A program made the translations under genes and the position numbers. A model generated the notes under the pieces. The model did not search any database, had not been told where the DNA came from, and saw only the letters and a list, made by a program, of their open reading frames with translations. A stretch of DNA of 64,000 nucleotides from a bacterium. Lineage in GTDB: Bacteria; Armatimonadota; Zipacnadia; Zipacnadales; UBA11051. Below are positions 35,201 through 44,000 of the stretch, piece after piece; within the stretch, counting starts at the first letter, position 1; the number at the start of each line of letters is the position of its first letter. The DNA lies in NCBI GenBank assembly GCA_021372615.1, contig JAJFUB010000004.1, positions 1 to 64,000 on the forward strand, in the 5' to 3' direction.

Positions 35201-38200
35201 GCCTCGCCTCGCCACTCCCACGTCGCCTGCGCCGTCACGTCTTGCGTCGTGTCGTCGCCGTACCGCAGCGAGGCCATCAGCTGCACGGTAGCCCCGGCCG
35301 ACAGCGCCGTCGCCGGGACGGGGCTCAGCTCCAACCCCACGACATTGCTAACGGTGATCTCACCAGAGAGGACCCGCCACTCGCCGTACGTCGCCAGCAC
35401 CTGCCCGACGCCACACCCCTCGCCTGCGGTGAAGACACCCTCCGCGCTGATCGCCCCGGCCTCGGCCGCGCCAGTCCATTGCCAGACGGCCTGCTCGGTC
35501 ACGTCCTCGGTCGTGCCGTCGCCATAGCGCAGCCGGGCCGCCAACTGGACCGTCGCCCCCGCCGACAGCGCCGCCGTCGGCACGCCACTCAGCTCCAGCC
35601 CGACAACGTTGCTGACAGTGATGTCACCGGAGAAGACGCACCACTCGCCGTACGTGGCGAGAACCTGCCCCACACCGCAGCCCTCGCCGGCGGTGAAGAC
35701 ACCCTCCGCGCTGATCGCCCCGACGGCCGCCTCGCCTCGCCACTCCCACGTCGCCTGCGCCGTCACGTCTTGCGTCGCGTCGTCGCCGTACCGCAACAGC
35801 GCCGCCAACTGCACGGTCGCCCCTGCCGACAGCCCCGTCGCCGGCACCGGACTCAGTTCCAGCCCCACCGCATTGCGGACGGTGATGTCACCCGACGTGA
35901 CTCGCCACTGCTCGTAGCTGGCGACGATCAGTCCGACGCCGCATCCCTCGCCTGCGGTGAAGAGACCGTCCGCGGTGACAGTGCCCGCCGCTTCGTCACC
36001 CGTCCACTCCCAGGTGGCCTGCCCGGTCACATCCTCCGTCGTGCCATCGTCGTACTGCGCCACTGCCGCGAACTGCACCCGCTCGCCCGCCTGCAGCACT
36101 GCGGTCGCCGGGGGCGACAGGGCGATCCCGACGAGTTGCGCCTCCGGCTCCTCCTCCGACAAGGGCCGGCTGAGGACCGCGTCCGCGCCCTGCTGCTGTA
36201 GCTCATCGAGCTGGGAGATGAATGAGGAGGCCGGAAGCGCGCGTCCGGCGATCACGCTGTCAATCTTGGCCGACGTCGCGGCACACAGCCGGGCTTCGCG
36301 GCGGGCCCGTCCGTCCGCCTCACTCACCGCGCCGCTGTCGTGCAGCGAGACCGCGATGACCAGGAGCGCCTCCCACAGGCGAGCTCTGTCGCGCGGGGGC
36401 AGATCGTCGCTCAGGCCGCGGTGGAGCGCGGTCGCGGCTTCCATGAAGCCGACGAGGTCGTCCTGGCCCAGTGCCGCGCGGCTACGGGCCAACCAGAGCA
36501 AGCCCCAGCCGCTGCCATCGCCGAGGGCCAGGGCCGCTTCCGCGGCGCGGCGCTGGGCACGCGGCCGGCCGAGCACTCCGGCGATCTCAGCCGCCAGCAG
36601 ATGCGTCGCCACGCTGCCCCCGTGTGCCGCCTCGAGAGCGCCCAACGTCTCCCAGGCGTCTTCCGCGCGGTCCTGATCGCGCAGGCAGCGGGCCATCTGC
36701 AGTTGCGCGGCTGCGTCGTCGGCGGCGACCGCGATGACCCGCCGCAGCTCCTCTTCCTCGCGCGCGAAGTCGCCCATCTCACAGAGGGCTTCGGCCAGCT
36801 CGCGCCGGGCCTCCCATGCGGTCGGCGTGTCCTTCAGGCATCGCTCCAGCTCGTGGGCGGCGTGGCTGTACGCCCGCACTTCCGAAAAGCCGCGGGCAAT
36901 CGCCCGCCGCGCCTGCTCCGCCGACACGCCGGCCCGGACCGCCCGGTCCGCTTGACTACGGGCCGCGTCCACGGCCCCCAGTTGCAGGTGAGCCACGGCC
37001 ACTCCGGCGTAGAGCGAGGCGTCGGTTGGGTTCTGTGAGAGCGCCGCCTCGAACAGGCGCAGCGCCGCGCGCGGGGCGCCGATCTTCAGATGAACGCGGC
37101 CCAGATGCCGGACCGCCGCGGCGGTCAGCTCCTGGTCCTCAATCGCCGCCTTGTAGCTGGCAATGGCGGCCTCGTAGTCCTGGCACTCCTCGTGCAGCAG
37201 GCCCAGCAAGAACGACGTCTGGGGCAGCAGCGGACGGGCCTGCGGAGCGGCGGCGCGCGCCGCCTCCCAGTCGCCCTGCCGCGCGTGCAGCAGCGACACG
37301 CTGTACTGCCCGCACGTGCGGTAGAAGTGATCCTCAGCGAGACAGGTCGCCAGATCCAGGGCGAGGTCCGTCTGTCCGGCTGCGAACGTCGCCTGCAGCC
37401 GCAGGGCCAGCTCCGGCGCATAGCTGCCAGGTTCGGCCGGCTCGTCGGCATCCAGACCCGCCACTTGCCGGGCCATCTGCCAGGCCAGCCCGACGGGGTC
37501 CGCGACCGACCGCGACGCCCCTGCCGCCCCGCGCTGCGCGATCTCCCCCCGCGCGACCTCGGTAGTCTGCGGCGTCAGCGCCAGGCGAGCGAGCAGTTGT
37601 GGCGCGAAGACCGCCTGGTCCCCGCGGGCGGCGTCCAGCAGGCGGACCAGCGCCCCCTGCACCTGCGACGCGTCCGGCTCCAGCGCCGCGAGTAGTTCGC
37701 AACAGATCTCGCTGTGTGGCGGGTAGAGCAGGGGTCCATCCAACCCGACGAGCCCGTCCGCCAGCCAGGCCTTGACGCGTCCCTCGTCTCCGTCGCCGGT
37801 GAGCAGGTCCTTGGGCACAGCCAACTCCGCCAGGCCCGCGAGCACTACGCCCAGCAGCCCCTCCTCCTGGCTCAGTCGGGGCAGTGCCTGGCGCTCCCAG
37901 CTGAACTCCGGGCGCACGGCCTGCTGCAGGCCCCGCACCGAGGCAAGCACGCCTGCCTCGACAGGGGAGGCCTGGACGGGGAGAGGGGAGGGGAGCTTGA
38001 CGCGCAGGGCCGCAGCCAGCCCCTTCGGGTCACCGGCGCGCGTGTCCACGGCATGGCGTACGCCCATGTCGCGCAGTGTCGCCGGTTGCAGCAGAGCCAG
38101 CCCGTCGAGGCCGCTGTCGCCGTCCTCCTCGGCCACTGTGGTCGTGCCGATGACCAGTATGTCGGCCCCGGCTCGATCAATCTCATACAGGATCGTCTCG

Positions 38201-38598
38201 GCTTCCGGACACAGGTGGATGTCGTCAATGAGGAGATACGCGCGGGAGCGCCGGCTGGCCTTGCCCAGGAGGTGATCCAGCGGCTCGGTTCCCAGGCCGG
38301 GCTGGTACAGGAAGACGGGGGACTTGCCGGCGGCCAGTTGGCGGCCCAGGCGCAGCAGGAGCGTGCTGCGGCCCGAGCCGGGACGTCCCGTCAGCAGGTG
38401 CAGGCCTCCGGCGGAGCCCTCCAGGGTCAGTTCGAGGAACAGGCCCTGGATGTCGCCGACGAACGCCTCCGCGTGGGCATCTATGTCGCCAGGCCGGGGG
38501 CGGGCGCCCTGCAGCAGCCAGTCGCCATCCGGCCTGCGACGCGGCGCGCGTCGCGGCAACTGCAGGAAGCCCCCGAGCAAGCTCGCACCGTAACTCAT
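32254..38598 (-). CDS. Giant P-loop NTPase-TPR protein with 14 Ig-like repeats
   Basis: This 2,114-aa protein has no signal peptide or TM. Residues about 45-380 form a P-loop NTPase module: Walker A-like GRPGSGRST (71-79), with Arg77 in place of the essential Lys; Walker B YLLIDDIHL (121-129); and a sensor-like VIGTTT (149-154). Residues about 395-720 are TPR-like helical repeats (for example ALRLFEAALSQNPTDASLYAGVAVAHLQLG). From residue 822 there are 14 Ig/Big-type repeats of 88 residues; repeats 2-9 are nearly identical, and repeat 14 carries an insert of about 20 residues rich in Gly, Arg and Lys. The ATG at 38598 starts MSYGASLL; its ribosome site is weak. The layout recalls STAND-type sensors, but Ig arrays are normally extracytoplasmic, and no known family was recognised. 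Confidence 0.85.
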   Translation of the reverse strand: MSYGASLLGGFLQLPRRAPRRRPDGDWLLQGARPRPGDIDAHAEAFVGDIQGLFLELTLEGSAGGLHLLTGRPGSGRSTLLLRLGRQLAAGKSPVFLYQPGLGTEPLDHLLGKASRRSRAYLLIDDIHLCPEAETILYEIDRAGADILVIGTTTVAEEDGDSGLDGLALLQPATLRDMGVRHAVDTRAGDPKGLAAALRVKLPSPLPVQASPVEAGVLASVRGLQQAVRPEFSWERQALPRLSQEEGLLGVVLAGLAELAVPKDLLTGDGDEGRVKAWLADGLVGLDGPLLYPPHSEICCELLAALEPDASQVQGALVRLLDAARGDQAVFAPQLLARLALTPQTTEVARGEIAQRGAAGASRSVADPVGLAWQMARQVAGLDADEPAEPGSYAPELALRLQATFAAGQTDLALDLATCLAEDHFYRTCGQYSVSLLHARQGDWEAARAAAPQARPLLPQTSFLLGLLHEECQDYEAAIASYKAAIEDQELTAAAVRHLGRVHLKIGAPRAALRLFEAALSQNPTDASLYAGVAVAHLQLGAVDAARSQADRAVRAGVSAEQARRAIARGFSEVRAYSHAAHELERCLKDTPTAWEARRELAEALCEMGDFAREEEELRRVIAVAADDAAAQLQMARCLRDQDRAEDAWETLGALEAAHGGSVATHLLAAEIAGVLGRPRAQRRAAEAALALGDGSGWGLLWLARSRAALGQDDLVGFMEAATALHRGLSDDLPPRDRARLWEALLVIAVSLHDSGAVSEADGRARREARLCAATSAKIDSVIAGRALPASSFISQLDELQQQGADAVLSRPLSEEEPEAQLVGIALSPPATAVLQAGERVQFAAVAQYDDGTTEDVTGQATWEWTGDEAAGTVTADGLFTAGEGCGVGLIVASYEQWRVTSGDITVRNAVGLELSPVPATGLSAGATVQLAALLRYGDDATQDVTAQATWEWRGEAAVGAISAEGVFTAGEGCGVGQVLATYGEWCVFSGDITVSNVVGLELSGVPTAALSAGATVQLAARLRYGDGTTEDVTEQAVWQWTGAAEAGAISAEGVFTAGEGCGVGQVLATYGEWRVLSGEITVSNVVGLELSPVPATALSAGATVQLMASLRYGDDTTQDVTAQATWEWRGEAVVGAISAEGVFTAGEGCGVGQVLATYGEWRAVSGEITVSNVAGLELSPVPATALSAGATVQLAALLRYGDDTTEDVTEQAVWAWTGAAEAGAVSAEGLFTAGEGCGSGQVLAAYGDWRVFSGEITVSNVVGLELSPVPAAALSAGATVQLAALLRYGDGATEDVTTEATWEWRGEAAVGAVSAEGVFTAGEGCGVGQVLATYGEWRVFSGEITVSNVVGLELSPVPAAALSAGATVQLAALLRYGDDTTEDVTAEATWEWTGAAEGGAVSAEGLFTAGEGCAVGQVLATYGEWRVFSGEITVSNVVGLELSAVPATALSAGATVQLAALLRYGDGTTEDVTTEATWEWRGEVAVGAVSAEGLFTAGEGCGVGQVLATYGEWRAVSGEVTVSNVVGLELSDVPATALSAGATVQLMALLRYGDGTTEDVTEQAVWEWAGAAEAGAVSAEGLFTAGEGCGVGQVRATYGEWSVASDDIAVRNTAGLELNQVPATPITIGATAQLTALLRYTDGETEDVTAQATWEWTGAAEAVTVSAEGLLAAGEAAGVGQVVATYEQWRVTSDEITVREPAWLVVRPTEPVVLCAGQSVRLRAALQHPSGEEEEITEGVTWRWQGDKAAGTLDPDGLFTAGEGCGTGKIVAMFETQEAYSEPVEISNIALLVLMPSEVLYLEPGEMQRFSAALKYTDGTLGNATNEAEWSWTGPEGTGAITAPGILTAGPNSGEGKVVVTYAGNSDESGHILVRSLVALHVSPAEGCTLTAGETCQFSVTAEYGDGYTEDVTALATWEWTGPDGSGWMSRGALLTTAAEWSGQATVTASYKNQTAASGVIEVRRLVALHLEPGDEIILEAGMTQVFRLLLEYEVGKPAKGGGLGGLLRRGRDTKGKQLLEDVTGQAEWRWKGDPRSGEISAPGQLTAGDCTDIGKVTATYGEGRVSSAAVTIRASATEPPPQPSDQVPVIRERLARLISERHTDGDVSPGGS
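32371..36135 (-). repeat. Tandem 264-bp coding repeats (14 Ig-like units)
   Basis: Fourteen in-frame units run from 36135 down to about 32371. Units 1-12 are exactly 88 codons (264 bp), unit 13 is 89 codons, and unit 14 is longer because of an insert. Units 2-9 (35871-33760) share nearly all residues (GLELS.VP...LSAGATVQL ... TAGEGCGVGQVLATYGEW), indicating recent duplication or gene conversion. Units 11-14 are older and more diverged. Confidence 0.9.
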
Positions 38599-38994
38599 GC
38601 TGCCAGATCACCGCAATGGTTGTTGTAGGGGGCGCAGGGCGTCAGCGGGCCAGGAAGGCGGGTGACGTGGGACCCTGTCCTTGGAGGGGGACCGTCCATC
38701 CTGGAGCCCCGTCCGGGGCCCGGGCGAGCCGGAGGCTTCCGGTCCTCCCCGGCGGCGATCGGCGTACCGATGCGGCCGCAGCACAGCTCGCAGCCAGACA
38801 GAATCGTCCTTCACCCCCGAGCATAGTATACCCGTAGGCCGCGACTGACGGTCAATGCGAACTCAAGGGGGGCGCAAGACCGGGGAAGGAACGTGCCTCA
38901 GCGACCGCTCGGGAGGAGGTCTTCACCGGCCCCGGGGACGAACCTGCTGCCGACACGCAGCCCCGCCTGTCGCGGGCAGCAGGAGTGACAGCCT
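38599..38994. other. Divergent intergenic region between the NTPase-TPR-Ig and phosphoesterase genes
   Basis: About 396 bases separate divergent starts. A promoter candidate for the minus-strand gene lies at 38825-38855, leaving a GC-rich leader of about 220 bases before the ATG at 38598. For the plus-strand phosphoesterase gene only the ribosome binding site near 38981 is clear. No additional gene is supported. Confidence 0.6.
38825..38855 (-). promoter_or_regulatory. Candidate promoter of the NTPase-TPR-Ig gene
   Basis: On the minus strand, TTGACC (38850-38855) and TATACT (38825-38830) are 5/6 matches to -35 and -10. The spacing is 19 bases, longer than the 17 optimum. It is the only AT-containing island in this GC-rich gap. 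Confidence 0.4.
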
Positions 38995-40950
38995 GTGCAC
39001 ATGCTGGCCTTCTCCACCCGGCTCACCGCTGCCGCCCTTCTCGTTGCTCTGGCCACGGGCCCGCCGGCCGCCTCCGCCCCGGCTGCGCCCGCGGGCGGCG
39101 CCGACGTTGTCCTCAGCGAGGGCTTCGAGGGCCAGATCCCGGATCTGCACACCTACCGCGCGACGTATGCCGGCGACACCCTCCGGGCCCACACCGGCGA
39201 GCACTCGCTGCGCGTGACACCGGTCGAAGGTTCCGGCGGCGCCTACTTCCGGCTCGGCGGCCTCGTGGACGGCCACTCCGACTACGAGTTCTCCGTCTGG
39301 GTCTGGGCGGCCAAGACCGGCGGGGTGCAGCTCTACGTCTCCGCCAGCGACGGCAAGCAGCGGCACACCAAGGCCCAGTCCTCGGGCGGGGTCGCGGGCC
39401 AGTGGTCGCTCATCACCGGCGAGTTGCGCGGCGACGCCTGGCGCGCGACCGACCGTGACGTCATGCTGGCCATGGTGACTGCGGGCGAGAGCTGGTTCGA
39501 TGACGCGGTGTTGCGCCAGACCCGCCTGCCGCAGCCACCCATCAAGACCTACCCGCCCCTGGCAGCCCGCCTGCGTGCCCGGGCCGCGGAGCACACCGTC
39601 ACGCTGCCGCCGGGCGGAGAGGTATCTCTCGACGGCCGCGCCGGTGTCCTCGCCGCCGGCTTCGAGGCCGACGGCGACCTCACGACCGGCGCCCCCACGC
39701 CGACGATCCCGGCCGACGGCCTGCTGGCCTTCGCGGTGGACGCCCCCCGGGCCATGTACGTGACCGGCGCCCTGGAGTTGGAGCCCGACGGCGACCTGCG
39801 GCCCGGCCTGCGGGCCACGGTCCTGTGTGACGACACCGTCATCGGCGCGCCGATGGTCAGCTTCCCCGCCGGCTGGCAGAGCGACGGCAACGCGCTCACC
39901 GGCCCGGCCCCGCAGGTCGTCGGCGAGCCGCCGCCGGTCCGCACTGAGCTTGCCTCGTGGCTCATGCCGGCGGGGCGGCACACGATCATGGTCGCCGGCC
40001 CGCACTTTCGGACCGCAGGCAGGTTCGTGCGGCTGCAACTGCGCTCCCTCGACCGGGCGACCGCCGCGCCGCTCTACCAGTTCGCGCTCCTCTCCGACAC
40101 GCACCTGGGCGAGGGGCAGGCGACCTGGATGAACAACAAGCTCGACGGCCCGGCGCAGGCCCAGCTTGCCGCGACGCTGGCCGACCTGCGGGCCGAGAAC
40201 ACCCGCTTCGCCCTGCTCGCCGGTGACATGACCAACCAGGCGACCCGATCCCAGTTCGAGGCCCTGGGGCGCGTCTGCGCCGAGAGCGGGATGCGCGTGT
40301 ATGGCTGCATCGGCAACCACGATGCGTACTTGTCCACCTCCCGCCCCGACGCCCTGAGTCTGTGCGCCCCCCTGTTCTCCTCCGGCGCCACCGACTATGC
40401 CTTCACCGAGGGCCCGCTGCGGTTCATCGTGCTCGACGGCTCCTACTGGCGCCACGCCGACGGGACGCTCAAGGACTACTACGACCCGAAGACAGCCCGG
40501 GGCGTGGCCCCCCGGCCTGAGCAGGTCCAGTGGCTTCGCGACACGCTCGCCGCCGACCCGAGGACCCCGGCGCTCTTCGTGTGGCACTACCCGCTCCACA
40601 GTCGCGGCGGCCTCTCCTCATGCGGCTACCGGCTGCCGGGCTCAGCCACGGGGGCCGAGGTGCTGGCGACCCTCGCCGCCGCCCCCAACGTGCGCGGCGC
40701 CCTGTGCGGCCATACACACTGGAATGAGTTCAGCGTGGTCGACGGGCAGGCCCACCTGGTGAACCCTTCCTTCTGCGAGTGGCCCAACGCCTACCGCGTG
40801 TTCCGGGTCTACCCGGACCACGTCGAATGGGAGCTGCGGCAGGTGCGGAACCGGGGCTTCGTGCGGGAGTCTTTCGTGCCACGCAAGGCGCTCTCGTGGA
40901 TGATCTCGACCGCCCCGGGCGACCTGACCGGGGAGTTCAGTCTGCAGTGA
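38995..40950 (+). CDS. Secreted calcineurin-like metallophosphoesterase with N-terminal beta-sandwich domains
   Basis: This is a 651-aa protein with a signal peptide (LLVALATGPPAASA). Residues about 40-185 form a CBM-like domain (VLSEGFEGQ ... ESWFDDAVLRQ) and about 195-355 a second beta-rich domain. Residues about 360-620 are a calcineurin-like phosphoesterase with a complete dinuclear metal site: D368-x-H (DTHLG), D411 (GDMTN), GNHD (440-443), the histidines of WHYPLHSRG, and GHTH (572-575). It should hydrolyse a phosphate mono- or diester in the periplasm or outside the cell. The GTG at 38995 is favoured because AGGAG lies 9 bases upstream; an ATG follows two codons later. It is divergent from the giant NTPase gene. 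Confidence 0.88.
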   Translation: MHMLAFSTRLTAAALLVALATGPPAASAPAAPAGGADVVLSEGFEGQIPDLHTYRATYAGDTLRAHTGEHSLRVTPVEGSGGAYFRLGGLVDGHSDYEFSVWVWAAKTGGVQLYVSASDGKQRHTKAQSSGGVAGQWSLITGELRGDAWRATDRDVMLAMVTAGESWFDDAVLRQTRLPQPPIKTYPPLAARLRARAAEHTVTLPPGGEVSLDGRAGVLAAGFEADGDLTTGAPTPTIPADGLLAFAVDAPRAMYVTGALELEPDGDLRPGLRATVLCDDTVIGAPMVSFPAGWQSDGNALTGPAPQVVGEPPPVRTELASWLMPAGRHTIMVAGPHFRTAGRFVRLQLRSLDRATAAPLYQFALLSDTHLGEGQATWMNNKLDGPAQAQLAATLADLRAENTRFALLAGDMTNQATRSQFEALGRVCAESGMRVYGCIGNHDAYLSTSRPDALSLCAPLFSSGATDYAFTEGPLRFIVLDGSYWRHADGTLKDYYDPKTARGVAPRPEQVQWLRDTLAADPRTPALFVWHYPLHSRGGLSSCGYRLPGSATGAEVLATLAAAPNVRGALCGHTHWNEFSVVDGQAHLVNPSFCEWPNAYRVFRVYPDHVEWELRQVRNRGFVRESFVPRKALSWMISTAPGDLTGEFSLQ

Positions 40951-40965
40951 CGAGTTCCACCACCA

Positions 40966-41033
40966 GTAGAGCAGGCGGCCTCGCCTGTGATGTCGCGTCC
41001 CACCACCAGTAGGGCAGGCGGCCTCGCCTGCCC
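40966..41033. repeat. Family A palindromic repeats, two direct copies
   Basis: Copies at 40966-40987 and 41009-41033 share GTAG, GGCAGGCG-type arms and a GCCT centre. Both are preceded by the same CCACCACCA, so the repeated unit is at least about 34 bases. They start 15 bases after the stop at 40950. Confidence 0.8.
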
Positions 41034-41049
41034 GACCAAGGAGAGCCCG

Positions 41050-44000
41050 ATGCGCACCTCGCCCCTCGTGTTCCTCGCCTGTGCCGCTCTGTGCTGTGGC
41101 CTCGCCTACCCGGCCGCCGACATGCCCCTGGCGCCGTCCTGGGAGCAGGCCCCGGCCGCGAAGTTCACCTCCGCCGGCGGCGCCGTACTCGCTGACGGCG
41201 CGCCCATGCCCCTCCTGATGGACTTCACCTGGAGCGCTCCCGAAGGCGAGGCGATGGTGCACTACCAGAGCCAGTTCCTGGGCACCGCCCACTGGCGCTC
41301 GGTGTCGGTCGTCTACGATGGCAACTGGAACTGGGAGCGGCTCGACGCCCTGTACGACTGGGCCGCCAGGCACCGCGTCTACCTCGTGCTGGGCCTCAAC
41401 GTGCAGCAGGGCGTGGGCTATGTCCGCAAGGACCCCACGGCCTCGGCCCGCACCGCCGACGGCAAGGCCGTCGAGAGCAATGTCTCCTTCATGCACGAGG
41501 GCTACCGCCAGGTGCTCGTGCGGGCTCTGACCGAGCTGGCCGACCATGTCCGCAACAAGCCCTACCATCTGGGCTACTATCCCCAGGACGAGTTCGCCTA
41601 TCGCGCCCTGTCGGGCTATGAGCCCTGTTCGCTGGCGGCCTTCCGCGACTGGGTGGTGAAGCAACGGGGCGGGCTGGCGCAGGTCAACCAGGCATGGGGC
41701 AAGCAGTTCGCCAGCGCTGCCGGTATCCAGCCACCGTCGGAAAAGGAGCCCACCCTCGCCTGGGCCGACTGGCAGGAGTTCCGCCGCTGGGCCCAGATGG
41801 ACTTCACCCGGCTCGTCTACGACACTCTCAAGCAGGCCGACCCCGACCACGTGGTCATCTGGAGCCTCCCCTTCATGGGCTGGTATGCCGACTGTGCAAG
41901 CTGGTGGCGCTTCCCGCCCGTCAGCGATGTACTCATGCGCCACGGCATCGGCTACAGCACCGGCATCTTCCGCCTCAAGATGCTCAGCGCCCTGGCCCAG
42001 TGGTCGGGCAAGCCCGCCAACGCGCTGTGCATGCCGCCGGAATACAACCCCTCCTTCGTGCAGATGTCGTTCCTGATGGACGGGCCCCAGAGCGGCCTGT
42101 CGCATGTCTGCACGGCCGGCACGATCGAGAACGGCCCCTACATGGGCTCGGCCGACCCGCGCGACAACTGGCGGCGGCGCGAACCGCTCTACACCCGCTC
42201 CCGCTCGCTGAACGACCTCTGGCGGCAGATGGGTCCAACGCTGCTCTCCAGCCGGCCGCGCACCCCGCAAGTCGGCGTCTCCATCAGCGATCGCCAGGTG
42301 CTGCTGGAGGGTCTCAACCTCAACTCCCTCAACGGCGTGCTGCAGTTGCTGGCGGATCTGAACCTGGACACCGAGGTCTTCTCCGAGCTGTCGTGGGACC
42401 GGCTCAAGCAGTACCGGGCCGTCGTCCTGGGTTCGTTCAGCCGCTGCGCGGACGCGAAGATGGCGGCCGACCTGCAGCAGTTCGTCCAGGCCGGTGGCGT
42501 GCTGGTGGTAACCGACGGGGCGCTGGCGACCGACGAGAACAACCTGCCGGCCGACCGGGGCCTGGATGAATTCGTCGGTAGCACCGAGGCCGCCCGGGCC
42601 GAACTGAAGGAGCCCATCGCCGTCGCGGCGCACGATCTGACCCGCGGCCTGACCAGCCTGCCCTCCCTGGGGCAAGTCTCCTTCCGCAAGCCCGCCAGTG
42701 GCACGACCGTCCTCGCCGATGTCCCCAGCCAGGGCGCGGTCGTGACCCTGAGGCCGTCTGGCAAGGGTCGCATCCTGTTCTGCGGCGCCGACTTCGGCCT
42801 GCCCTACCAGGCGGGCTACACCGAGGACTTCGCCGGCGTGACACGGCCCACCGACAAGCAGACCATGGACGAGCAGGCGGGCTTCCACTTCGACCCGACC
42901 CGGGGCGCCGAGCAGGCCCTCGGCCTGCAGGCCCACAAGGCCTGGGGCATGCTCGTACGCTCCCTCCTGGCGAGTGCGGGCCTCACGCCCCGGGTGCAGG
43001 TCAAGCAGTACGGCGACGCCATCGGCGCCGTCAAGGCCCTGAGCTTCCGCAGCGGCAAGGACTACTGGATCGGCCTGGCCAACCGCCTCGTGCGCCCGGG
43101 CAAGGACTGCCATCGCGATGCGCCCGAGGAGTACCACCAGGTACTGACGGGCGTGCAGGTGGCGCTGGCGCCGGACGCCGATGCCGCCCCGCGGTTCGCC
43201 GTGGTCCTGCCCGATGGCGCGCAGACCGCCGCGGGCTTCAGCGCGGTGCCGCAGATGCTGAAGCTGTCCGGCAACGCCTTCACGCTGCCGCGGCTCACCG
43301 ACTACAAGATGGTGCTGCTCACCGCCGGGCATGACCCGGTGCTGGGGTTGGAGGTAGCGCCGCGCCGGGCCGTGCGGGGGCAGAGCTTCAAGCTCGCCGC
43401 CCACGCGGTCAACCCCTCGGCGCAGGCGGTGCGGCTCGACCTCGTGGTGGACGCCAGCCCGGGGCTGCAGGCGGGCCAGAAGCTGACTCTGAGCTGTCCG
43501 CCCGGGGGCGCCGCCTCGGCCTCCTGCACGGTCGCCGTCGGCCCGCAGACTCAGCCGGGCTACGAGACGCTACAACTGGTGGCTACGTACAAGGAGCGAC
43601 GGCTCTTCTCGCCCAGCGCGGAGATCGAGATCGCGCCGGATGTCACGCTGCAGGTCACCGGCGCGGACCGCACGCTCTTCCCCGCCGAGGAGGGCGGCTC
43701 GCGGATCAGCGTGGTGGCGACCAACAACCGCCCCGAGGCCGGCACGCTCACTGCCGACGTGCAGGTGGCGGACGGCTACGCCGCGACTCCGGCCAACCTG
43801 CGCCTGGCCCTCCCCCCGGGCCAGACAATGCGCAGTGAGCTGGTCGTGAAGGCGGGGCCGACCACGCCACCACTGGCCGAGGGCCGTCTCAGCGTCGTCA
43901 CCCAAAGCGGCAGCGCACGCGACGGGTTCCAGCGGTCCCTGCGGCTGGCGCGCGGGGTCGTGGCCTATGTGGACACGCGGCCGGTGCGCCTGGCGGCCGC

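Noticed and set aside
34232-35527. 431-codon plus-strand open frame over the Ig repeats
   Set aside because: It merely mirrors the 264-bp repeats in antisense; the opposite frame has recognisable Ig domains.
32371-36135. Regular repeats considered as a CRISPR array
   Set aside because: The period is 264 bp, in frame, without unique spacers or cas genes, and it encodes protein domains.
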